Shown here one piece after another: positions 9,187 through 17,215 of a stretch of DNA of 64,000 nucleotides. The notes beneath the pieces were generated by a model. It ran no database searches. It was not told where the DNA came from and was given only the letters and a program-made list of their open reading frames with translations. Origin of the DNA: Thermoflavifilum thermophilum (GTDB lineage Bacteria > Bacteroidota > Bacteroidia > Chitinophagales > Chitinophagaceae). The translations under genes and the position numbers were made by a program. Location: positions 2,352,540 through 2,416,539 of the forward strand of contig NZ_FPCJ01000001.1 in NCBI RefSeq assembly GCF_900116565.1, given 5' to 3'. Each line of letters begins with the position of its first letter. Within the stretch, counting starts at the first letter, position 1.

Positions 9187-9194
9187 TATCTTTG
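9187..9194 (+). promoter_or_regulatory. Candidate -7 promoter element for tRNA-Val
   Basis: TATCTTTG matches TAnnTTTG exactly and ends 14 nt before the first base of the mature tRNA, a typical distance for a tRNA transcription unit. Confidence 0.5.
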
Positions 9195-9208
9195 CAACCC
9201 TGAAACAT

Positions 9209-9283
9209 GGGAGCTTAGCTCAGTTGGTTCAGAGCATCTGCCTTACAAGCAGAGGGTCATTGGTTCGACTCCAATAGCTCCCA
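9209..9283 (+). tRNA. tRNA-Val (anticodon UAC)
   Basis: A complete 75-nt cloverleaf. The acceptor stem pairs GGGAGCT (9209-9215) with AGCTCCC (9276-9282), with A9283 as discriminator. The D stem is GCTC/GAGC, the anticodon stem TCTGC/GCAGA encloses the loop CTTACAA (anticodon TAC, reading GUA/GUG valine codons), and the T arm is ATTGG-TTCGACT-CCAAT. The terminal CCA is not encoded and must be added after transcription. Confidence 0.97.
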
Positions 9284-9717
9284 CTACTTATGTTACTTTG
9301 AAACGTATCTTTTATCAGGTGCATGTTGATCTGAAATCGTGCATTTGCGTAAAATAATTTTTGATTCAGAGACTTTGTTTTTTACTTCCTTTTCTTATTT
9401 ATTTTATCCTTTCCTTGTTTCATTGTTTACAGGCTTGGACGTTGGCTTGCTTGAAAAGTAGTTTCGTAGATTCATTTTCATGCATTTTACCGCAGTTTTT
9501 CTGTAGAATTCTAATGTTATTCTGATAAGTTTTGCAGGTAAATATTGTTTGTTTTTCATACTGATTGATTTGTTTTCACATTGTGCCCGATGCATGGCTT
9601 TATGATGTAGAAGCTATTGATTTTTGCTAAGTAATGCCCACTTTATTCCGGTATTATCATTTTATTTCATCTGCATTTTGTTGAATCTCTGCAGGGGATT
9701 TGCTTTAATTTTAAGCC
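9284..9717. other. AT-rich intergenic stretch between tRNA-Val and priA
   Basis: These 434 bases contain no convincing gene. A 63-codon frame on the minus strand (9404-9595) has no family resemblance and low-complexity basic composition. The stretch is T-rich on the plus strand; short T-runs after the tRNA could end its transcript without a strong hairpin. TTTAATTTTAAG just before 9718 could hold a degenerate -7 element for priA. Confidence 0.5.
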
Positions 9718-12183
9718 ATGTTTGCCGATGTGATTTTACCACTCGCCTTGCCCAAACTTTATACCTATCAGATTCCTGAAGGTATGAAAGTAGAACCAGG
9801 TATGCGGGTGGTTGTTCAGTTTGGCAAACGGCGCAAGTATGCCGCTATTATCAAGCGCATACATGATGAAGCACCTGCTGCTTACGCCGTAAAACCGGTT
9901 TTATCCAAACTGGACGAATATCCTGTGGTGTGGCCGCATCAGCTGCATTTCTGGGAATGGATAGCCCAATATTACGCTTGCACGGAAGGAGAGGTGATGA
10001 ACGTGGCTATACCCGCTCATCTGAAATTGAGCAGTGAAACCATTATTCAGCTCGATCCTGCCTATGCTGATGAAACTTCTATTGCTGCACTTGCTGTGCA
10101 GCTGACAGATGAGGCTTTTCAGATCGTGGAGGCATTGGCTGTGAGGCACGAATTAACGCTTGCAGAAGTGCAGCAGTTGATTGGAGAGACTTCTTACGTA
10201 TCTGCACAGGCAGTAGTGAAATCATTGATTGATCAACATATTTGTGTGGCATACGAATCCATTCGCGAATCGTATCGTCCCAAACTGGAAACCTATATTC
10301 TTCTTTCCCCGGTTTATGCAGATGAAAAGGCTTTGCATCAATTGTTTGATCAACTTGAGAAAGCTCCCAAACAATTGCAGCTATTGATGAAATTTTATGA
10401 GCTCAGAGAAAAGCAGGGATGGGTGCGGAAAAAAGATTTGCTGGAGCAAGCTGAAGCCAGCCACAATCAATTAAAAGCATTAATTGATAAAGGAATTTTT
10501 CAGGAAATCAAACAAACGGTTGATAGAATTGCATTTACCTATGATGGTGCTATTCAGCAACTGCATCTTACACAATCCCAGCAAACATGTGTGCAGCAAA
10601 TTCATGATTGGTTCAGGGAAAAACGGGTAGTGCTCCTGCATGGTGTTACTTCCAGCGGTAAAACGTTGATTTACGTATCGCTGATCCAGGAAGCAATTGC
10701 AAAGGGTGAACAGGTTTTGTACCTGCTTCCGGAAATTGCTTTAACCGCACAGATGATTCGTCGTTTGCAACAATATCTTGGCAATCAGGTGGGTGTTTAT
10801 CATTCCAGATTAAGTCATAATGAGCGGGTTGAAATGTGGAATAAAGTGCGGGAAGGAAGTCTGCAGGTGATTGTAGGTTCCCGATCGGCTTTATGGCTGC
10901 CTTTTTGCAAATTATCGTTGATCGTTGTAGATGAAGAACACGATTCATCATTCAAACAGCAGGATCCGGCTCCTCGCTATCATGCGCGTGATGCGGCTAT
11001 TTACTATGCGCATCTGTTGGATGCGCGTGTAATCCTGGGATCAGCCACACCAGCTGTAGAAACCTATCAACAGGCCATGCAGGGCAAATACGGATATGTG
11101 ATGTTAAAGGAAAGATATGGCCAGATTGCCCTGCCGGATATGATACTGGCTGACATGCATACCATTCCACGTCAGCATCGCGGTGAAAGGCATATTACTC
11201 CGTTGCTGGAAGATTATATCCGCCGCACCCTGCAGCAACACAAACAAGTGATTTTGTTTCAGAACCGCAGAGGCTATGCACCTTCGCAAATCTGCCAGGT
11301 ATGTGGATGGGTGCCTCATTGCCAGCAATGTGATGTAGCATTAACCTATCATAAATCCATCCATCAGCTACTTTGTCATTATTGCGGACGAAAATATCCG
11401 CCGGTTACCCAATGCCAGGCCTGTGGCAGCCACGCCATCATACACAAAAGTTTCGGAACAGAAAGAATAGAAGATGAATTGCATACCCTTTTTCCCAAAG
11501 CCAGCATTGCACGGATGGATCTGGATAGCATGCGAAAAAAAGATAGTTATCATCAATTGATTTACAAATTTGAACAACGAAGAATTGATATCCTGGTGGG
11601 CACGCAAATGGTAGTGAAAGGATTGGATTTTGATTCTGTGGGTCTGGTGGGCATTTTGCTGGCCGATAGTTTGCTAAACTATCCAGATTTTCGGGTCAAT
11701 GAACGGGCATTTCAGTTAATGGAACAGGTCAGTGGCCGGGCCGGAAGAAAGGGCGAGAAGGGGATAGTTGTGATTCAGGCCTATCAGCTGCGTCATCCTG
11801 TACTGGCTCATGTCATGGCACATGATTATGCAGCATTTTTTCAGATGGAAATTGAAGCCCGGGCGCATTTTCAATATCCGCCTTTTACCCGGCTCGTAAA
11901 GATTATACTCAAACATACCCAGCAGGAAAAAGTTGCTGAAGCTGCACATTTGCTTGCAGGTGAATTGTCTGACAAGTTTCCCGGTCAGATCACGGGCCCG
12001 GCTGCACCTTTGGTTAGCCGGATCCGCAATGAATATCTTCAGGAAATACTCATTCGCTTGCCCCGCTCTGCTCAGAAGTTGCAGGAACAGAAAAATAAAA
12101 TCGTGAATATTTGTAATCAGCTGCAACAAAACAGCTCCTTCCGAAATGTGCGAATGATTGTGGATGTGGATCCAATGGGTTAA
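9718..12183 (+). CDS. priA: Primosomal protein N' (replication restart helicase PriA)
   Basis: PriA is a 3'-to-5' superfamily 2 DNA helicase that recognises stalled forks and reloads DnaB. The 821-residue product shows the N-terminal 3'-DNA-binding domain (residues ~1-100), Walker A in LLHGVTSSGKT (~305-315), the DEEH box in VVDEEHDSSFKQQD (~402-415), and the cysteine-rich zinc insertion with four CxxC pairs in order CQVC, CQQC, CHYC and CQAC (~524-570). Helicase motifs V and VI follow (GTQMVVKGLDF, QVSGRAGRKGEKG). The gene is complete and starts at ATG 9718. Confidence 0.97.
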   Translation: MFADVILPLALPKLYTYQIPEGMKVEPGMRVVVQFGKRRKYAAIIKRIHDEAPAAYAVKPVLSKLDEYPVVWPHQLHFWEWIAQYYACTEGEVMNVAIPAHLKLSSETIIQLDPAYADETSIAALAVQLTDEAFQIVEALAVRHELTLAEVQQLIGETSYVSAQAVVKSLIDQHICVAYESIRESYRPKLETYILLSPVYADEKALHQLFDQLEKAPKQLQLLMKFYELREKQGWVRKKDLLEQAEASHNQLKALIDKGIFQEIKQTVDRIAFTYDGAIQQLHLTQSQQTCVQQIHDWFREKRVVLLHGVTSSGKTLIYVSLIQEAIAKGEQVLYLLPEIALTAQMIRRLQQYLGNQVGVYHSRLSHNERVEMWNKVREGSLQVIVGSRSALWLPFCKLSLIVVDEEHDSSFKQQDPAPRYHARDAAIYYAHLLDARVILGSATPAVETYQQAMQGKYGYVMLKERYGQIALPDMILADMHTIPRQHRGERHITPLLEDYIRRTLQQHKQVILFQNRRGYAPSQICQVCGWVPHCQQCDVALTYHKSIHQLLCHYCGRKYPPVTQCQACGSHAIIHKSFGTERIEDELHTLFPKASIARMDLDSMRKKDSYHQLIYKFEQRRIDILVGTQMVVKGLDFDSVGLVGILLADSLLNYPDFRVNERAFQLMEQVSGRAGRKGEKGIVVIQAYQLRHPVLAHVMAHDYAAFFQMEIEARAHFQYPPFTRLVKIILKHTQQEKVAEAAHLLAGELSDKFPGQITGPAAPLVSRIRNEYLQEILIRLPRSAQKLQEQKNKIVNICNQLQQNSSFRNVRMIVDVDPMG

Positions 12184-12263
12184 TGAGAGGTTGGAAGAAA
12201 TACATGCGCATGCTTTATTTACAGATTTTGACAAATAATGTTTCCCCTTGCTTCAATAAAAAA

Positions 12264-12297
12264 ATCACCTCCAGATATGCATGAATCTGGAGGTGAT
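12264..12297 (-). terminator. Intrinsic terminator of the S10 carboxypeptidase gene
   Basis: A perfect 13-bp inverted repeat (ATCACCTCCAGAT and its complement, 12264-12276 and 12285-12297) encloses an 8-nt loop. Read on the minus strand it is followed by TTTTTTATTG, the expected U-tract. It lies 26 nt beyond the carboxypeptidase stop codon, between convergent genes, so it may also block read-through from priA. Confidence 0.85.
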
Positions 12298-12323
12298 GCT
12301 GTTATGGCTGATGCAGGAAATAA

Positions 12324-13895
12324 TTAATGTGCTGGTGAATACAGGGATTCAATAAACTTTTTGGTACTATCATGCAATTGTTTTAAGGATGGTACATGCA
12401 GATATACCATGTGCCCTGATTGGTAGAATTCAAAATGAATGTTTTTCTGCAGGTCATTTGGAATGGGCAAATGTTGCAGTTCATACACGCCTTCGTAGAA
12501 AGGTGTTGCCAGATCATAATAGCCGGCTTGCAACAGCACTTGCAGGCGAGGATTCTTCTTCATGGCTGTAGCCAGATCGGTCATCACATTCACGCCCATT
12601 CTCGACCCTCCGTGAGTCCAATCCCATTGCATGCGGCCATAAATGGTAGGATGATAATCCATGTTCTGGCCATATTTCAGCACTTTGCGGACATAATCGT
12701 TGAATAAGGCTACATAAGCTCCGCTGATGGCTTCGGATTGTGGATCATAATAAGCCCGTTGGCTCAGGATATCCAGTGAAGGACCTGAAAAGCGAGTATC
12801 CAGGCGACCGGTGGTAAGTCCCTTTTTGTTGAGCAGTTGCTGTTCAAATTCACCGCCATCCACGCGCAGATTGGCCTTTTTAATGTAATCCACGTCCAGA
12901 CCGGTATATTCATGCAGTTTTTCGGCAATGGCATTGAAGGTATTCGAGTCGAGCGTATTGCCTTTTATCAATGCCTGTGCATATTCTCCCGTGGCAAAGT
13001 TTTCTACTTCTTTGAGAAAAGCTTCCAGATCCGGATGCTGTTGTGGAAGCTGATGATGATACCAGGCTGTAGCTGCAAATGTGGGCAGGCCCAGGATATA
13101 AGGCATATCATTGCCTGGATTGCGTGAGGGACCATCAATGGAATTATCAAAACTCAGAATCTGCGAAAGCAGGATCACACCGTTTAAATCAATATCATAC
13201 ATGCTTTGCAGCATGCTTGAAAGTACGGCAGAGCGGGTTGTGCCATAACTTTCACCAAAAAGGAACTTCGGGCTGTTCCACCGTCCGTATTTGGTAATAA
13301 AACGCATGATAAACTGGCTGAAAGCGCGTCCGTCCTGATCTACGCCATAATAATCCTTTTCTTTGCCTTGCATCACGCGGCTAAAGCCCGTTCCCGGAGC
13401 ATCTACAAATACCAGGTCGCTGGCATCCAGCAGGCTGTAATCATTATTTACCAGTTCATACGGAGCTCCATGCATGTGCACCGTGGTGTCGATCACCACG
13501 CGGCGAGGGCCAAATGCGCCCATGTGCAGCCAAATAGTAGCTGATCCAGGACCTCCATTGTAAAGAAATGTAATCGGACGGGTGGATTCGTCGGTTACGC
13601 CTTGTTTGAAATAAGCTACGTAAAACATACGTGCTGTAGTGTCTTGCTCATTGTCGTCAAGCAGGGGAATGGTGCCAGCAACGGCTTGATAGTCGATTCG
13701 CTGCCCCTCAACTGTTACACTGCCTGTAGTGGTTACATCGGGCTGTGCGGGTGGCAATTTGTCTTTCTGAGTGGCATTTTCAGTAGCGGGAGGCTGTGGT
13801 CTGCGGGGCTCCTGTGCTTGAGCCTGGAAATGTATTCCTATCATCCCCAGTTGAAAACATACCACAATGATGAGCAGGTTTAGATGTTTTTTCAT
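12324..13895 (-). CDS. Secreted serine carboxypeptidase, peptidase family S10
   Basis: The 523-residue protein starts with a signal peptide (hydrophobic LLIIVVCFQLGMIGIHF, cleavage near AQAQ-E) and a short Pro-rich linker, so it should act in the periplasm or outside. The S10 alpha/beta-hydrolase core shows the oxyanion region YNGGPGSATIWLHMG (~residues 109-123), the nucleophile in FGESYGTTRS (~211-220), the acid in LQAGYYDLATPFYEG (~455-469) and the catalytic histidine in YQSGHMVYLH (~493-502). S10 enzymes remove C-terminal residues from peptides, often at acidic pH. It appears to be monocistronic: a terminator follows and a 327-bp gap precedes it. Confidence 0.92.
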   Translation of the reverse strand: MKKHLNLLIIVVCFQLGMIGIHFQAQAQEPRRPQPPATENATQKDKLPPAQPDVTTTGSVTVEGQRIDYQAVAGTIPLLDDNEQDTTARMFYVAYFKQGVTDESTRPITFLYNGGPGSATIWLHMGAFGPRRVVIDTTVHMHGAPYELVNNDYSLLDASDLVFVDAPGTGFSRVMQGKEKDYYGVDQDGRAFSQFIMRFITKYGRWNSPKFLFGESYGTTRSAVLSSMLQSMYDIDLNGVILLSQILSFDNSIDGPSRNPGNDMPYILGLPTFAATAWYHHQLPQQHPDLEAFLKEVENFATGEYAQALIKGNTLDSNTFNAIAEKLHEYTGLDVDYIKKANLRVDGGEFEQQLLNKKGLTTGRLDTRFSGPSLDILSQRAYYDPQSEAISGAYVALFNDYVRKVLKYGQNMDYHPTIYGRMQWDWTHGGSRMGVNVMTDLATAMKKNPRLQVLLQAGYYDLATPFYEGVYELQHLPIPNDLQKNIHFEFYQSGHMVYLHVPSLKQLHDSTKKFIESLYSPAH

Positions 13896-14222
13896 AGTGT
13901 GTATATTTTAAAGTTAAACGTAATGCTGAAAGAAAGATGATTTTCACGTTTCGGGGCGACTAATTTATACATTCCGTGTGGATTCTTTCCTATTTTTTGA
14001 TGAATGGATCTGTAAGCCGGCGGAGAGCCTTTGTGCAGAAACCTGTGTGCAAGGCAAATGCAATCACGTGTGAGGGTATTTTACTATTATGAATCCCTGA
14101 ATTCAGATGCGATTATTTTATTGCCTGAAACACAATTCCGGATAGGGTGGTTTTCTTATGGTCAATAAATAATCATCTCCACTGCTATGGTGCAGTGGAG
14201 ATGGGTTTAAAAATTGTGTTAT
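13896..14222. other. Intergenic region between the carboxypeptidase gene and cysN
   Basis: No gene is seen in these 327 bases. Near the carboxypeptidase start, the minus strand at 13909-13916 reads TAACTTTA, one base from TAnnTTTG, and may be its -7 element. The cysN-side end carries the hairpin described separately. The middle shows nothing recognisable. Confidence 0.45.
14174..14203 (-). terminator. Hairpin terminator at the end of the sulfate assimilation operon
   Basis: A perfect 12-bp inverted repeat (CATCTCCACTGC at 14174-14185 with its complement at 14192-14203) encloses a 6-nt loop. It lies 19 nt beyond the cysN stop and is followed on the minus strand by the T-rich ATTATTTATTGAC. 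The T-tract is interrupted, so termination efficiency is uncertain. Confidence 0.75.
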
Positions 14223-15467
14223 TCAGTTTTCAATGAGACAGGCAGCAACCGTATTGTAGCTGGTTTCATTGATTAGAATAGCTGCTCCGCATGCCCGGTT
14301 TTTGGCGTAAGCGTCCACGGCAAGAGGTTTGGCGGTGCGGATTTGCACGCGTGCCACATCATTTAGTTGTAATGTGCCGGCTGCATCCTGATGGGAAAGC
14401 GTGTTGATATCAATTTTGTATTCAATATTTTTCACCACACAACGCACAAGCGTAGGTCCTTGTTGCAACAGCAGCTTGTCGCCCGTTTTCAATGGAGCGC
14501 TATCCATCCAGCAGATGGTGGCTGCAATATCCTGGGTGAGTGTGGGCGGCTGATCAGCAGGTGTAATCATATCACCCCGGCTGATATCCAGATCATCCTT
14601 AAGCAACATAACGACTGATTGGGGAGCACGTGCCTCTGCAAGAGGTTGTTGTGCATATTCAATCCGATCAATCGTGCTGGTTAAACCGGATGGCCATACT
14701 GTTACGGCCTGTCCTACATGAAAGCTGCCACTGATGATTTTTCCGGCATAGCCCCGATAATCATGATAAGCATCATCCTGTGGCCTGATTACATATTGTA
14801 CCGGAAAACGTGCAATATCCTGATTGATATCCTGCGCAACGGGTACTTCTTCCAGATAAGTCAGCAAAGGCTTGCCTGTGTACCAGGGCATGCGATCTGA
14901 TTTGTACACCACATTATCGCCATGCAACGCACTAATGGGAATATAATATACATCCTTTACATTCAGTTTTTGAATGGCTTCTTGATAAGCATGTACAATT
15001 TCGTAAAAACGGTCTTCCGAATAATTGACGAGATCCATTTTGTTGATGCACAGCACCAGATGCGGAATCTGCAGGATGCTTGCAATGATGGTATGGCGCA
15101 GGGTTTGCTCCACTACGCCCTGGCGGGCATCCACCAAAATAATGGCCAGATTGGCTGTGGAAGCTCCTGTAACCATGTTCCGGGTGTATTGAATATGCCC
15201 GGGTGTATCGGCAATGATGAATTTGCGTTTGGGTGTTGAAAAATATTTGTAAGCTACATCAATGGTAATTCCCTGTTCGCGTTCGGCACGCAAGCCATCG
15301 GTAATCAATGCCAGATCAAGCTGTTCACTGCCCCGGTGTTTGGAAGCCCTTTGCAGGGCTTGCAGCTGATCAACAAAAATAGATTCGCTATCGTATAGCA
15401 AACGGCCAATCAACGTGCTTTTACCGTCGTCCACACTTCCTGAGGTTGTAAATCGCAATAAATCCAT
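14223..15467 (-). CDS. cysN: Sulfate adenylyltransferase subunit 1 (GTPase)
   Basis: CysN is the regulatory GTPase of ATP sulfurylase and with CysD makes adenosine 5'-phosphosulfate (APS) from sulfate and ATP. The 414-residue protein is EF-Tu-like: G1 GSVDDGKST (~residues 10-18), the effector region GITIDVAYKYF (~65-75), G3 DTPGHIQYTRNM (~85-96) and G4 NKMD (~142-145), then beta-barrel domains 2 and 3. There is no fused CysC APS kinase domain, which fits an operon whose reductase uses APS directly. It is the last gene of the operon, 46 nt after cysD, and is followed by a hairpin. Confidence 0.95.
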   Translation of the reverse strand: MDLLRFTTSGSVDDGKSTLIGRLLYDSESIFVDQLQALQRASKHRGSEQLDLALITDGLRAEREQGITIDVAYKYFSTPKRKFIIADTPGHIQYTRNMVTGASTANLAIILVDARQGVVEQTLRHTIIASILQIPHLVLCINKMDLVNYSEDRFYEIVHAYQEAIQKLNVKDVYYIPISALHGDNVVYKSDRMPWYTGKPLLTYLEEVPVAQDINQDIARFPVQYVIRPQDDAYHDYRGYAGKIISGSFHVGQAVTVWPSGLTSTIDRIEYAQQPLAEARAPQSVVMLLKDDLDISRGDMITPADQPPTLTQDIAATICWMDSAPLKTGDKLLLQQGPTLVRCVVKNIEYKIDINTLSHQDAAGTLQLNDVARVQIRTAKPLAVDAYAKNRACGAAILINETSYNTVAACLIEN

Positions 15468-15513
15468 GTTAGAAAAGTTTTTGATTTTTCAACGTTTAAA
15501 TCTGTTCTGTTTT

Positions 15514-16428
15514 TCAGAAATAACCTGCCTTTTTGCGATCTTCCATGGCGGCTTCTGAAAATTTATCATCGATTCTGGTGGCGCCGCGTTCGCTGATTTT
15601 GGATTGTAGGATTTCCTGGATGATTTCTTCGGTGGTACGGGCTTGTGATTCAATGGCAGCCGTGCAATTCATATCACCTACGGTACGGAAACGAACGGTT
15701 TTTTCTACAATTACATCGTCCGGTTCGATCTGGATATGGGGTGAAACAGCCACCAGCTGGCCTTCGTATAGCAGACATTTACGCGTATGGGCGTAATAAA
15801 TGGATGGCAAAGCAATATTTTCCCGCAGGATATAATGCCAAACATCCAGTTCCGTCCAGTTGCTGATGGGGAACACGCGCACGTTTTCACCTTTATGGAT
15901 TTTACCATTGTAGATATTCCATAACTCCGGCCTTTGCAGGCGCGGATCCCATTCGCCAAATTCATTTCTTACAGAAAAAATACGTTCCTTAGCACGTGCT
16001 TTTTCTTCATCACGGCGGGCACCCCCAATGCAGGCATCAAATTCAAATTCTTCAATGGTATCGAGCAAAGTATAAGCCTGCAGGAAATTACGGCTTGCCA
16101 GCTTGCCTTTGGGTGGTTCCAGGTTTTTTTGTTTGATGGTATCTTCTACTTTTCGGACAATCAATCGTTCACCGATCCGGTTGACGAGATCATCGCGGAA
16201 CTGCAATACTTCAGGAAAGTTATGTCCGGTGTCAATATGCACCAATGGAAAAGGAAATTTGCCAGGCCGAAAGGCTTTTAATGCCAAATGCACCAGGGTA
16301 ATAGAATCCTTTCCTCCGGAAAACAACAAGGCTGGCCGTTCAAACTGTCCGGCTACTTCTCGCAGAATATGGATCGCCTCTGATTCCAGATAATCGAGAT
16401 AGTCAAAATCATACACCTGTTTTGCCAT
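15514..16428 (-). CDS. cysD: Sulfate adenylyltransferase subunit 2
   Basis: CysD is the catalytic subunit of ATP sulfurylase. The 304-residue product has the PP-loop motif LFSGGKDSITLVHL (~residues 35-48), the conserved HIDTGHNFPE (~65-74), GGARRDEEKARAKER (~135-149) and the C-terminal motif EAAMEDRKKAGYF typical of the family. The length matches the E. coli enzyme (302 residues). It lies 40 nt after cysH and 46 nt before its partner cysN, the usual order cysD-cysN. Confidence 0.96.
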   Translation of the reverse strand: MAKQVYDFDYLDYLESEAIHILREVAGQFERPALLFSGGKDSITLVHLALKAFRPGKFPFPLVHIDTGHNFPEVLQFRDDLVNRIGERLIVRKVEDTIKQKNLEPPKGKLASRNFLQAYTLLDTIEEFEFDACIGGARRDEEKARAKERIFSVRNEFGEWDPRLQRPELWNIYNGKIHKGENVRVFPISNWTELDVWHYILRENIALPSIYYAHTRKCLLYEGQLVAVSPHIQIEPDDVIVEKTVRFRTVGDMNCTAAIESQARTTEEIIQEILQSKISERGATRIDDKFSEAAMEDRKKAGYF

Positions 16429-16468
16429 ACACCATACGTTTTAATGTCTCATAAGATGATACAACCGA

Positions 16469-17203
16469 TTAATTTTTGATGGATGAAACATGCAATCCGC
16501 ATTCTTTTTTGGTTTGATCTTCCCACCACCAGCGCCCGGCCCGATAATCCTCGCCCGGGCGAATAGCGCGGGTACAGGGTGCACAGCCTATGCTCACAAA
16601 TCCCTTGTCGTGCAAGGGATTGTAAGGCACCCGATGCTGGCGGATGTAAGCTTTTACTTCATCCAGCGTCCAATGCAACAGAGGATGAACTTTCACGATC
16701 TGATGTACTTCGTCCCACTCTACCTGTGGCAAATGGCTGCGTTCGGGCGATTGTTCAGCGCGTATGCCTGTAACCCAGCATTGCATGCCCTGCAGTGCGC
16801 GGGCCAGGGGCTCTACTTTCCGGATCTGGCAACAGAGTTTGCGATTTTCTACGGAAGTATAAAAACAATTGGGCCCGCGTTCATTCACCAGTTGTTCAAC
16901 CCGAGCTGCATCCGGGAAATAGACCCTTATGCGTTTGCCATAATGTTCATGCAAGCGCTCCATCAGCGAATAAGTTTCGGGAAACAGTCTTCCGGTATCG
17001 AGCGTAAAAATTTCGATGGGCAACTGAGCCTTCCAGATCATGTCGGTGATCACCTGATCTTCCCAGCCCAGGCTGCTGGAAAAGCAGATGGTATGGGCAG
17101 GAAAATGGGCAGCCAACGCCTTTAATATAGCCTCTGCATCATGCGGGTCAGCAAAACCTGCCTGTAATTGTTGCAATCGTTCAGCAGTCCATACGCTACT
17201 CAT
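16469..17203 (-). CDS. cysH: Assimilatory APS reductase (adenylyl-sulfate reductase, thioredoxin type)
   Basis: This 244-residue enzyme reduces APS to sulfite with thioredoxin. The PP-loop-like SSSLGWEDQV (~residues 42-51) and LDTGRLFPETY (~68-78) mark the PAPS/APS reductase family. Four cysteines arranged as CC (in KLCCQIRKVEPL, ~124) and CxxC (in SIGCAPCTRA, ~208) form the [4Fe-4S] signature of the APS-specific branch, absent from PAPS reductases. The C-terminal KKECGLH supplies the catalytic cysteine. The lack of an APS kinase gene in the operon agrees. It starts 12 nt after the upstream fusion gene ends. Confidence 0.94.
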   Translation of the reverse strand: MSSVWTAERLQQLQAGFADPHDAEAILKALAAHFPAHTICFSSSLGWEDQVITDMIWKAQLPIEIFTLDTGRLFPETYSLMERLHEHYGKRIRVYFPDAARVEQLVNERGPNCFYTSVENRKLCCQIRKVEPLARALQGMQCWVTGIRAEQSPERSHLPQVEWDEVHQIVKVHPLLHWTLDEVKAYIRQHRVPYNPLHDKGFVSIGCAPCTRAIRPGEDYRAGRWWWEDQTKKECGLHVSSIKN

Positions 17204-17215
17204 TTCATTGATGTT

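Noticed and set aside
9404-9595. 63-codon minus-strand frame after tRNA-Val
   Set aside because: Low-complexity composition in an AT-rich spacer, no promoter or homology visible.
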